NCBI GenBank assembly: GCA_021296055.1
Contig: JAGWBE010000005.1
Coordinates: forward strand, 1 to 48,615
DNA from: Dehalococcoidia bacterium
GTDB taxonomy: Bacteria; Chloroflexota; Dehalococcoidia; Lucifugimonadales; Australimonadaceae
Direction: 5' to 3'
DNA: 48,615 nt
Positions 15,676 through 23,107 of the stretch are shown piece by piece. Made by a program: the position numbers and the translations under genes. The notes below the pieces were generated by a model, which was not told where the DNA came from, made no database searches, and saw only the letters and a program-made list of their open reading frames with translations. Within the stretch, counting starts at the first letter, position 1. Every line of letters begins with the position of its first letter.

Positions 15676-16842
15676 TCAGAACACCAACTCGTCCAGCGTC
15701 ACCTCGAGCTCGAGGGTGACGGCGGCGCGGATGACGCGCAGCGTAACCGTATTGCCGACGCGGTAGCGGTAAAGCATCAGGCGGCGCAGGTCGGTGAACT
15801 TGGCGATGGGCGCGTCGTCCACCGCCACGATGACGTCGCCCACCTCGACGCCCGCCGCCTGCGCGGGACCGCCGTCGGCCAGGCCAAGCACGAGGAGGCC
15901 CCTATCGACGGAGAGGCCGTGTTCGGCGGCGACGACCGGATCTACGTCGTCGATGCTCACGCCGATGCGCGGCCAGATGACGCGCCCCTCTTCGATGATG
16001 CGCTGCGCCACGGGTATCACCGTGGTCGCGGCGACGGCGAAGCCGATGCCCTCCGCCTCCTGCCCGCTGGCCAGTTGGCCCCGGATGATTGCCGTGTTGA
16101 TGCCCAGCACCTGCCCGTCCAGGTTCAGCAGCGGCCCGCCGCTGTTGCCGGGGTTAATCACGGCGTCCGTCTGAATCAGGTCTTGCAGCCGCACCCTGTC
16201 GCTTATCTGCAGCGAACGGTCCTTGGCGCTGATGACCCCGACGGTGACGGATCCCTCGAAGCCGAGCGGGTTGCCGATGGCGACCACCCACTCGCCAACG
16301 CGCGCAGCGTCCGAGTCACCAATCGCCGTAACCACCAAGCTGTCGTTCACGAACGCGGAGTCCATCCGCAGCACCGCCAGATCCGTCGCCGTATCGCTGC
16401 CGACCACCTCCACGTTGACCGGCTGACCGTTGCTGAACACCACGTCCACCTTCACCGCGTCCTCGATGACGTGGTGATTGGTGAGGATGTAGCCGCGCGC
16501 GTCGAAGATGACGCCGGAGCCGTGCGATATGCCCGCGCTCGCGCGGCCCGAGGCGTCGGTCGTCTCCAGCGTCGAGCGAACCAGCACCACGCTCGGCGCC
16601 ACGGCCTCGACGACGGAGGCCACATCGGGCAGGCCATGCAATGTCGGCGCCCTGCCCGCCGCGGGAGTGGGCGTCGCCTCCGCAGCAGGGTCGGCGGCGG
16701 GAGTGGCTTGAGGCGCGGGCTGCTCGGTGGGGGTCGGGGTAGGCGGCGGAGCGCCGGGGGCGGGCGCGCTCACCAGCACACACGCGGAGGCCGCCGCCGC
16801 AAGCGGCAGGAGGAGCGCCGCAAGGATTGACCGACCCCTCAT
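15676..16842 (-). CDS. HtrA/DegP-like serine protease lipoprotein with PDZ domain
   Basis: An envelope quality-control protease of 388 residues. A signal peptide with possible lipid Cys21 (ASAC) is followed by a Pro/Thr/Ala-rich tether (about 24-65). The trypsin-like domain has the triad His124 (TNHHVI), Asp154 (TATDLAVLR) and Ser234 (PGNSGGPLLN), and a C-terminal PDZ domain starts around residue 290 (RIGVSIDDVDP, GGPAQAAGVEVGDVIVAVDD). I prefer the ATG at 16842 to a TTG two codons upstream. It is divergent from the DUF1461-type gene with 67 bp between them. Confidence 0.92.
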   Translation of the reverse strand: MRGRSILAALLLPLAAAASACVLVSAPAPGAPPPTPTPTEQPAPQATPAADPAAEATPTPAAGRAPTLHGLPDVASVVEAVAPSVVLVRSTLETTDASGRASAGISHGSGVIFDARGYILTNHHVIEDAVKVDVVFSNGQPVNVEVVGSDTATDLAVLRMDSAFVNDSLVVTAIGDSDAARVGEWVVAIGNPLGFEGSVTVGVISAKDRSLQISDRVRLQDLIQTDAVINPGNSGGPLLNLDGQVLGINTAIIRGQLASGQEAEGIGFAVAATTVIPVAQRIIEEGRVIWPRIGVSIDDVDPVVAAEHGLSVDRGLLVLGLADGGPAQAAGVEVGDVIVAVDDAPIAKFTDLRRLMLYRYRVGNTVTLRVIRAAVTLELEVTLDELVF

Positions 16843-16854
16843 AGCCAAACAAGC

Positions 16855-16883
16855 CTATCACCCAACGTTGAAGATTCCGTCAA
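16855..16883 (-). promoter_or_regulatory. Possible promoter of the HtrA-like gene
   Basis: TTGACG (16878-16883), 17-nt spacer, TGATAG (16855-16860) on the minus strand. The -35 is good and the -10 is poor. Confidence 0.35.
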
Positions 16884-16909
16884 GGCCGCGCGGCTATGAT
16901 GCGCGCCCA

Positions 16910-17650
16910 ATGAGAGACGGCGCAGAAAAGCGCGCCGGCGGCGCGCGGCGGACGCTTCGCGGGGCAGCGCCCGTCGCCGTGCTGCTCCTGCTCATCTCCG
17001 CCAACGTCCTATGGGTGGCGGGAAGCCTGCGGCTCTACGAGGCGCTCTTCGACCGCCACGGCGTGGCCGCCGACACCGGCATCTCCCCCGAGGGCCTGCG
17101 CGAGGTGGGGCGTCAGGTGCAGGACTACTTCGCCGGGGACGAGGAGCCGCTCCAGGCGCGGGCCGCCGTCTACGGCGAGGAGCGCGACCTCTTCACGGAC
17201 GCCGAGGCGGCGCATATGGCGGACGTAAAGGCGATGTTCCGCCGCGTGGAGCGCGTTCAACTGGGCGCGGCGCTCTTCCTGCTCGCGGCGCTGGCCGCGT
17301 CCATCTTCTTCGAGCGGCGACGCGCCGTTGCGGAGGCCGCGCGCTGGCTGATGGGCGGCGCAATCGTAACGGCGGCGTTCGTGGCCGCCGTCGGCCTCGC
17401 CAGCCTCGTCGCCTTCGATGCGGTGTTCGACCTCTTCCACGCCCTCGGCTTCCCGCAAGGCAACTACCGCTTCGACACGCGAACCAGCTTTCTCGTCCGC
17501 ATCTTCCCCTTCGGCTTCTGGCGCGACGTTACGCTGCTCATCGGCGTGATGGCGCTAGCGGAGGCGGGCGTGCTCTACGCCGCCGGGCGCGCGCTGCGCC
17601 GCAAGGCGGCAGCGTTCGGCGCACGCGGAAGCGCGGACGGCGGAGAGTAG
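16910..17650 (+). CDS. DUF1461 / TIGR01906-type integral membrane protein
   Basis: A 246-residue protein with about five membrane segments (residues about 22-42, 120-138, 145-170, 200-225). Between the first two lies a long extracytoplasmic loop with the family-like LFTDAEAAHMADVKAMF motif. A later loop carries FDLFHALGFPQGNYRFD. The function of the family is unknown. A TATGAT -10 ends 9 nt before the ATG, so the mRNA may be nearly leaderless. It is divergent from the HtrA-like gene. Confidence 0.8.
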   Translation: MRDGAEKRAGGARRTLRGAAPVAVLLLLISANVLWVAGSLRLYEALFDRHGVAADTGISPEGLREVGRQVQDYFAGDEEPLQARAAVYGEERDLFTDAEAAHMADVKAMFRRVERVQLGAALFLLAALAASIFFERRRAVAEAARWLMGGAIVTAAFVAAVGLASLVAFDAVFDLFHALGFPQGNYRFDTRTSFLVRIFPFGFWRDVTLLIGVMALAEAGVLYAAGRALRRKAAAFGARGSADGGE

Positions 17651-17666
17651 GGGGCGGGGCGCGGCG

Positions 17667-17870
17667 TTAGCCGCAGGCGCAGGCGCCCCCGCACGCGCAA
17701 CCGCCGCCTCCGACGCTGCCCCCGGCCACTTGCGCAGGAGCCATCAGCGACACGATGCGGTTCGCGGGCGCCTCGCAGTTGGGACAGTCGGCAGCCCCGG
17801 CCTGAGCCATCGGTTGGAGCTTCTCGAACTCGGCGTTGCAGCGGGGGCAGACGTACTCGTAAAGCGGCAT
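17667..17870 (-). CDS. FmdB-type zinc-ribbon protein
   Basis: A 67-residue protein starting MPLYEYVCPRC, with two zinc-binding knuckles CPRC and CPNC about 20 residues apart, and a Gly/Cys-rich tail (GGGGCACGGACACG) that could hold extra metal ligands. AGGTGA precedes the ATG. Family members are small putative regulatory proteins with no settled function. Confidence 0.85.
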   Translation of the reverse strand: MPLYEYVCPRCNAEFEKLQPMAQAGAADCPNCEAPANRIVSLMAPAQVAGGSVGGGGCACGGACACG

Positions 17871-17908
17871 GTGGTCACCTCGGCGGAGTCGATTGTAGCG
17901 CACGGCGC

Positions 17909-18580
17909 CTAGCCGCGAAAGCGGTAGCCGACGTTCCAGACGGTGTCGATGAAGGTATGCGCCGCGTCCTCGATCTTGCTGCGCAGCCGCCGCACGTGCA
18001 CGTCCACCGTGCGCGTGCCGCCGAAGTAGGCGTAGCCCCACACGTCCTCCAGCAGCGTCTCACGGCGATAGACGCGCCCAGGGCTCGACGCCAGCACGCG
18101 CAGCAACTCATACTCCTTGTACGTCAGCAGCACCGGCCGCCCCGCCAAGTAGACGTCGTAGCGGTTCGTGTCGATTACCAAGTCGCCGGAGCGGATCACG
18201 CCGGGCGCGTCCGGCGGCGCGGCGGCGTCCAGCAGGCGGCGAACGCGCGCCGCCAGCTCCCCTTGTGTCCACGGGCAGACGATGAAGTCGTCGCCGGGCG
18301 GCGCGGCTTCGGCGTCCGCCAAGCGCTCGGCGGCCACCACCGCCAACACGGGGGCGCGTCCCCTGCCCTGCGGCGGCGCCGCGCCGGGGTGCTCGTACAG
18401 CACCGCGTCGGGGCGCGCGCCGTCTCCGTCGGCGGAGGCGAGAGCGTAGTCCGCGCCGTCGCGCGCGAGGCAATGCGCCAGAGCCGGAGAGAGAGCGCCG
18501 TCCGCCGGGGCCACTTGCAAGCGGTAGCCCGGCCAGGCAGGCGTCGAGGTCTCGGCGGCCTCGCTGCTCGCCGCTCTCAC
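17909..18580 (-). CDS. OmpR-type winged-helix regulator with a degenerate receiver domain
   Basis: A 223-residue DNA-binding protein. The C-terminal half is a clear Trans_Reg_C winged helix (LTYKEYELLRVLASSPGRVY, RTVDVHVRRLRSKIED, WNVGYRF). The N-terminal half has receiver-like spacing, but the phospho-acceptor strand reads DAVLYEHPGA and the strand that should hold the invariant Lys reads DDFIVCPWTQGEL. Aspartate phosphorylation is therefore doubtful. It starts at a GTG overlapping the TGA of cysM, so it is the last gene of the rrf2-moeB-cysM unit and no histidine kinase is adjacent. Two more GTG codons directly upstream are alternative starts. Confidence 0.85.
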   Translation of the reverse strand: MRAASSEAAETSTPAWPGYRLQVAPADGALSPALAHCLARDGADYALASADGDGARPDAVLYEHPGAAPPQGRGRAPVLAVVAAERLADAEAAPPGDDFIVCPWTQGELAARVRRLLDAAAPPDAPGVIRSGDLVIDTNRYDVYLAGRPVLLTYKEYELLRVLASSPGRVYRRETLLEDVWGYAYFGGTRTVDVHVRRLRSKIEDAAHTFIDTVWNVGYRFRG

Positions 18581-19515
18581 CACCACACCTTGCCCTCCAC
18601 CTCGGCGCCCAGCTCCTCGTAGGAGCGCGTCCACAAGCGCGTGCTGAGGTACTTCCACCCACCATCGGCGAAGAGGCAGACGATGTTGGCGCTGTCGAGG
18701 CGCCGCCCCGCGCGCAACGCGGCGGCGAGCACCGCGCCCGACGACACGCCCGCGAACACGCCCTCTTGGTGCAGCAGCGCCGCGGCGAGGTTGAAGCTCT
18801 CCTTGGCCGAGACCATCATTCGCGCGTCCAGGCGCGACAGGTCGAGGATAGGGGGAACGAAGCCCTCTTCCAGGCTGCGGAGACCCTGGATGCGGTCGTC
18901 GGGCTCGGGCGCCGCCGCAATGACCTTGACCGCCGGGTTGTGCTCCTTCAAGCGCCTGCCCGCGCCCATCAGCGTGCCGCCCGTTCCAAGCCCGGCGACG
19001 AAGTGGGTTACCTCAGGCAGGTCGGCTACGATCTCCGGCCCCGTCGTCTCGTAGTGCGCGGCGGGGTTCGCCTCGTTGCCGTATTGGTAGAGCATCGTGT
19101 AGCGGCCCGGCGCGTCGTCCGCCATCCGCCGAGCAAGAGCAATCGCGCCGTTCGTCCCCTCCGCGCCCGGCGAGTAGACCACCTCGGCGCCGAAAGCGCG
19201 CAGTAGTTCGGTGCGCTCGGGGCCGACGTTGTCGGGCATAACCGCCGTGAAGCGGTAGCCCAAGCGCGCGGCGATCATCGCCAGCGAGACGCCCGTGTTG
19301 CCGGAGGTGGGCTCGAGCAGCGTCTTCTCGGGCGAGAGCGCGCCCTCCGCCTGCGCCTTGCGCACCATGGCGCGGGCGATGCGGTCCTTAACGCTGCCCG
19401 TGGGGTTGTGGCCTTCGAGCTTGGCGAAGACGCGCACGCCGGGCTTGGGGCTGAAGGTGGGGAGCTCCACAAGCGGCGTGTTGCCGATCGCTTCGACGAT
19501 GCTGTCGCTACGCAT
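18577..19515 (-). CDS. cysM: Cysteine synthase, CysM (O-phosphoserine sulfhydrylase) type
   Basis: A PLP enzyme of 312 residues making cysteine. The Schiff-base Lys is Lys43 (PTGSVKDR), the substrate loop is TSGNTG (70-75) and the phosphate-binding glycine loop is GTGGT (177-181). The segment GLRSLEEGFVP with Arg213 matches the region of Mycobacterium tuberculosis CysM whose Arg220 selects O-phosphoserine. The C-terminus, ending EGKVWW, resembles that enzyme's tail. In that system sulfide comes from a thiocarboxylated carrier (CysO) charged by a MoeB-like enzyme, and the gene here follows moeB by 41 bp. No carrier gene lies between them. Confidence 0.9.
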   Translation of the reverse strand: MRSDSIVEAIGNTPLVELPTFSPKPGVRVFAKLEGHNPTGSVKDRIARAMVRKAQAEGALSPEKTLLEPTSGNTGVSLAMIAARLGYRFTAVMPDNVGPERTELLRAFGAEVVYSPGAEGTNGAIALARRMADDAPGRYTMLYQYGNEANPAAHYETTGPEIVADLPEVTHFVAGLGTGGTLMGAGRRLKEHNPAVKVIAAAPEPDDRIQGLRSLEEGFVPPILDLSRLDARMMVSAKESFNLAAALLHQEGVFAGVSSGAVLAAALRAGRRLDSANIVCLFADGGWKYLSTRLWTRSYEELGAEVEGKVWW

Positions 19516-19556
19516 GGACGGGCGGCTCGTGGCGCAAGGCGTTGGCCGCGCTCCGG

Positions 19557-20408
19557 CTACCCGGCGGCGACGGGGGCGGCCTCGGCGTCCGGCGACGCGG
19601 GCGCCAGACCGCAGAACACCTCGTAGTCGATGAGCTCGGTAACCGTGGGGTTGTCCCCGCACAGCGGGCACTCGCTGTTGCGGCGCGTCTTCACCATGCG
19701 GAACTCCATGTTCAGCGCGTCCACCAGCAGCAAGCGCCCCACCAGCGGCTCGCCTATCCCCAGCAGCACCTTCACCACTTCGGTGGCCTGGATGCTGCCG
19801 ACGGTGGCGGTCAGCGCCCCCAGCACCCCTGCCTCCGCGCAGTTGGGCACCAGGCCCGGCGGCGGCGGCGAGGGGAACAGGCAGCGGTAGCAGCCCTGGC
19901 CGGGCAGGTACGTCGTTACCTGTCCGTCGAAGATGAGGATGCTGCCGTCCACCAGCGGCTTGCCCGAAAGGTAGGCGGCGTCGTTCACCAGATAGCGAGT
20001 GGCGAAGTTGTCCGCCCCGTTGACGATGACGTCGTAGCCGCGCATCGTCTCCATTGCATTCTCGGAGTTGATGGCGTACTCGTGGCCCACCACCTCCACG
20101 CCCGGGTTGTAGCGGCGCAGCGTCTGCTTTGCCGACTCCAGCTTCGACATCCCCACCGTCTCGCTGTTGTGGAGCACCTGGCGCTGGAGGTTGCTGAGGT
20201 CGACCACGTCGAAGTCCACCAGGCCGATGGTTCCGACGCCCGCCAGCGCCAGGTAGAGCGCCACCGGGCCGCCGAGACCGCCCGCGCCGATGATCAGCGC
20301 TTTCGAGCCGATGAGGGTTCGCTGACCGGACGAGCCGATCTGCGGCATGATGATGTGGCGGCTGTAGCGCCGCACCTGCTCCGGGGTTAGGGCCGGTCCC
20401 GTCGTCAT
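19557..20408 (-). CDS. moeB: MoeB/ThiF-family sulfur-carrier adenylyltransferase
   Basis: An E1-like enzyme of 283 residues that adenylates the C-terminal glycine of small ubiquitin-like sulfur carriers. Seen in the sequence: the GAGGLGG nucleotide loop (41-47), the zinc site Cys173/Cys176/Cys247/Cys250 and Cys190 in the catalytic loop PNCAEAG. There is no rhodanese domain after residue 265, so sulfur must come from another donor. Its position before cysM suggests that it charges a CysO-like carrier for cysteine synthesis; this is inference from the mycobacterial MoeZ-CysO-CysM system. Confidence 0.9.
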   Translation of the reverse strand: MTTGPALTPEQVRRYSRHIIMPQIGSSGQRTLIGSKALIIGAGGLGGPVALYLALAGVGTIGLVDFDVVDLSNLQRQVLHNSETVGMSKLESAKQTLRRYNPGVEVVGHEYAINSENAMETMRGYDVIVNGADNFATRYLVNDAAYLSGKPLVDGSILIFDGQVTTYLPGQGCYRCLFPSPPPPGLVPNCAEAGVLGALTATVGSIQATEVVKVLLGIGEPLVGRLLLVDALNMEFRMVKTRRNSECPLCGDNPTVTELIDYEVFCGLAPASPDAEAAPVAAG

Positions 20409-20485
20409 TGTGCTCTCCTCCGTTGGCGGCCTCGCGCGCCGCGAACCTGCTCACTCTACTCGACGGCCCGCCGAGCCCGAAAGGG

Positions 20486-20911
20486 CTAGAGCGGCCCCGC
20501 GACGGGCTGACGCGGGAAGGCCAACTCCCAAACCGTCGTGGCCTCCAGCACCCTCTGCACCGCGTCCTCCACGCCGCGCCAGATCTCCCGCTGCGTACAG
20601 GAACCCGACAGCACGCAGTCGTCCTGGTCGGCGATGCAATCCAGCGGCGCGATGCGGCCCTCAAGGGTGGCGACCACCTCGCTCAGGGGTATGTCGTGCG
20701 GGTCGCGCGCCAGCAGGTGGCCGCCGCGCGGCCCGCGACGGCTGCGAATGAAGCCGAACTTGTTCAGCGTCGTCAACACCTGGTCGAGGTATGGCTCCGG
20801 GATGTGCTGGCGGCGCGCCACGTCCGCCGTCCGCACCGGCCCGTCCGCCGTGAACTGCGCCAAGTCGACCAGCGCCCGCACGCCGTAATCCACCTTCATC
20901 GGGATGCGCAT
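20486..20911 (-). CDS. Rrf2-family transcriptional regulator (IscR-like)
   Basis: A 141-residue winged-helix repressor. The helix-turn-helix (TADVARRQHIPEPYLDQVL) and the wing (RSRRGPRGGHLLARDP) are typical of Rrf2 proteins. Cys92, Cys99 and Cys105 match the three Fe-S ligands of IscR almost exactly in position, so it probably senses Fe-S or redox status. The ATG has AAGGAG 7 nt upstream. As first gene of the moeB-cysM unit it most likely controls sulfur metabolism and itself. Confidence 0.9.
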   Translation of the reverse strand: MRIPMKVDYGVRALVDLAQFTADGPVRTADVARRQHIPEPYLDQVLTTLNKFGFIRSRRGPRGGHLLARDPHDIPLSEVVATLEGRIAPLDCIADQDDCVLSGSCTQREIWRGVEDAVQRVLEATTVWELAFPRQPVAGPL

Positions 20912-20954
20912 CCCGCCGCTCCTTCGGCGCGTTCCCCGCCGCGCCCGCCCTCGC

Positions 20955-20984
20955 ATGATAGCGAGGGACGCGCCGAGAAAGCAA
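20955..20984 (-). promoter_or_regulatory. Possible promoter of the rrf2-moeB-cysM unit
   Basis: TTGCTT (20979-20984), 18-nt spacer, TATCAT (20955-20960) on the minus strand, 43 nt before the rrf2 ATG. A TTGACC lies further upstream at 20992-20997. Confidence 0.45.
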
Positions 20985-21292
20985 TAAAGTCGGTCAACAA
21001 TGCGCCTTTCTCAGCGTGCGTCGCCCTTGCGACATCAGCCCGTTGTGCAAACGGCGTTCCTGTGAAACACTGTCCTGTATCGCTCATCCTTCTGCCCCTA
21101 TGCGGCCTTCTCCGCCGGCCCTTGGCGGCCGCGCTCGGTGTCGCGAAAGTGTCACATCTCCGCCTGCCGCCGCCGTGCGGTTGCCCCGCGGCGGCGCCTT
21201 TTCGTCGCTTCGCCGATCGCCCCTCTCCGCGTAAATGTAACACTTTGTTACGGAAATTCCGGACGCGGCGGAGAGAGCGGACGAGCCGAACC
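20985..21292. other. Intergenic region between rrf2 and rplY
   Basis: No convincing gene is present. It holds an imperfect palindrome (see 21226-21254) and several GTGAAACACT/AGTGTCACA-like strings at about 21060-21160, which could be operator elements for the divergent rrf2 and rplY genes. Confidence 0.4.
21226..21254. promoter_or_regulatory. Imperfect inverted repeat upstream of rplY
   Basis: TCCG-cg-TAA faces TTACGGA, and inside it GTAAC and GTTAC flank ACTTT. It is markedly AT-richer than its surroundings and lies about 90 nt before the rplY start, so it is a candidate regulator site. Confidence 0.35.
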
Positions 21293-21301
21293 TGCTATCC
21301 T
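21293..21301 (+). promoter_or_regulatory. Extended -10 promoter of rplY
   Basis: TGCTATCCT, a TGn extended -10 of the same form as before ppdK, 41 nt upstream of the ATG. Confidence 0.45.
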
Positions 21302-21342
21302 ATGCCGTTGCGGCCTGCTAGGGGCCGCATGGAGCCTAGCCA

Positions 21343-21987
21343 ATGACCACCCAAGCCATCGTTCTCGACGCCGAGCCGCGCACCGCGTTCGGCCACAAGA
21401 ACCGCGCGCTGCGGCGCGGCGGCCTCACCCCGCTGCACGTCTACGGCCACGGCGAACCGTCGCTGGCGCTGCAATGCGCCACGCCGGACGCCGCCCACGC
21501 TCTCGCCCAGACCCGCTCGACGGCGCCCCTCACCCTCAACGTCGCCGGCGGCGGCGACCTCTTCGTCATGGTGCGCGAGGTGCAGCGCCACCCCGTAACC
21601 GACGAGCTCGTGCACATCGACTTCATCCGCATCTCCCGCACCGAGCGCGTCCGCGCCTCCGTTCCCGTCCACCTAGAAGGCGAGGCGCCCGGCGCAAGAG
21701 CGAGCGGCGCTGCCCTTGTCCAAGAGCTGCGCGAGGTGGAGGTCGAGGCGCTGCCGCTGGAGATTCCCGGCGGCTTCACCGTCGATGTCTCCGGCCTGGA
21801 GGACGCGACGGCGGCCGTTCACGTGAGCGACCTGAGCGCGCCGCCCGGCGTGACCATCCTCTCCGACCCAGGCGCGTTGGTCGCGCGTATCGTGCAACAG
21901 CGTGCGGAGGTGGCCGAGGAAGAGGAGGCCGCGGCCACGCCGACTGAGGACGGGCCCGCGCCTCCGGCGGCGCCCGACGAAGCGTAG
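21343..21987 (+). CDS. rplY: 50S ribosomal protein L25/TL5 (Ctc type)
   Basis: A 5S-rRNA-binding ribosomal protein, 214 residues. The N-terminal L25 domain is at about 1-92 (RTAFGHKNRALRRGGLTPL, LVHIDFIRI) and the TL5/Ctc C-terminal beta domain at about 93-185 (VPVHLEGEAPGA, VEVEALPLEIPGGFTVDVS). An acidic Ala/Pro tail closes the protein. The length is typical of the long form. It is a single gene convergent with fmt. Confidence 0.93.
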   Translation: MTTQAIVLDAEPRTAFGHKNRALRRGGLTPLHVYGHGEPSLALQCATPDAAHALAQTRSTAPLTLNVAGGGDLFVMVREVQRHPVTDELVHIDFIRISRTERVRASVPVHLEGEAPGARASGAALVQELREVEVEALPLEIPGGFTVDVSGLEDATAAVHVSDLSAPPGVTILSDPGALVARIVQQRAEVAEEEEAAATPTEDGPAPPAAPDEA

Positions 21988-21994
21988 CCCCGCG

Positions 21995-22924
21995 CTAATT
22001 GGGCAGCTGCGCCCCGACGAACTCGCGGTGACCGCGCACGAACTCCTCAGCGCTCATCGCCGCTCGCCCCTCCGGCTTCACCCGCAGCGGGAGCAGCAGG
22101 CCCTCGCCCGTCCCCACCGCCGCGCCGGCGCCGCTCGCCTCGACCGCGCCGGGCGGCGCGCTCCCCGAGACCGTCCGCGCCTCCAGCACGTCCAGCTTCC
22201 GCCCTTGCCACGAGGTGTACGCCCCAGGCCACGGGTCGTAGGCGCGCGTCTGCCGCTCAATCTCCGACGCGCTCTTGCTCCAATCGATGGCCCCGGCCTC
22301 CTTCGTGAGACGGCGCAACGCCGCCTCCCCCGGCGGCTGCGGCTGAGGGACGATGTCGCCCCGCACGTAGGCGGGGAGCGCCTCGAGCGCCAACTCCGCG
22401 CTTAGCTCAAACAGCCGCGCCGTCAGCGCCGGGGCGCGCTCGTCGCCGCGCAAGGGGATCGCCCGCCGCGCGACGATCGGCCCCGTGTCGATGCCCTCGT
22501 CCATCACGAACAGCGTGGCGCCCGCCTCAGTGCCGCCCGCCAGGATCGTCGCCTGCACAGGGATGGCGCCGCGGAAGCGCGGCAGCAGCGACGGGTGGAC
22601 GTTCAGCGCGCCCAGCGGCGCAACCCGCAAGAATTCACCGGGCAGAATCTTGCCGTAGGCCGCCAAGACCACAAGGTCGGGCCGCTGGGCGCGGAGCGAC
22701 GCGGTCATATCGGGGTCTTGGGTGGCTTCAGGCGCGTACGCCTTGAGGCCGCGCTCCAGCGCGTAGCGTTTCACCGGCGACTGCTCGAGGGCGCGGCCTC
22801 GGCCTGCGGGCCTGTCGGGCGCGGTGTAGACACCCACGACCGGCCACCCCAACGCCTCGATCGCGCGCAGCACCGGAAGCACGGCGGCGGGCGTTCCCAT
22901 AAAGACGGTGCGGGGGCTGTCCAC
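21995..22924 (-). CDS. fmt: Methionyl-tRNA formyltransferase
   Basis: Transfers a formyl group from 10-formyl-THF to initiator Met-tRNA. The protein is 309 residues. The catalytic residues are Asn108 and His110 in NVHPSLLPRFRGA and Asp146 in MDEGIDTGPI. The C-terminal OB-fold domain begins around residue 205 (IERQTRAYDPWPGAYT). The start is GTG. It is usually paired with def, but def is not in this window. Confidence 0.95.
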   Translation of the reverse strand: MDSPRTVFMGTPAAVLPVLRAIEALGWPVVGVYTAPDRPAGRGRALEQSPVKRYALERGLKAYAPEATQDPDMTASLRAQRPDLVVLAAYGKILPGEFLRVAPLGALNVHPSLLPRFRGAIPVQATILAGGTEAGATLFVMDEGIDTGPIVARRAIPLRGDERAPALTARLFELSAELALEALPAYVRGDIVPQPQPPGEAALRRLTKEAGAIDWSKSASEIERQTRAYDPWPGAYTSWQGRKLDVLEARTVSGSAPPGAVEASGAGAAVGTGEGLLLPLRVKPEGRAAMSAEEFVRGHREFVGAQLPN

Positions 22925-23107
22925 GGCTAAATCTTACCGCACGAGGCGAGCGGCGGGCACTTGTCGGCGCGACGGGCGAGGGTAGGCCGCCGCTCCCAAA
23001 ACCGGGGGGCGAATTGCCCGCGGCACCCTCTTGCGTTCTCAAAAGCGGCGCGTGATACCTTGCCCGCCTCCGCTCACTAAGCAGGCGTGGCGCGCATGGC
23101 CGGGTGA

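Noticed and set aside
18577..20664. A single 695-codon frame covering cysM and the moeB region
   Set aside because: Only the cysM part has protein motifs; upstream it runs through moeB in another frame. CysM starts at 19515.
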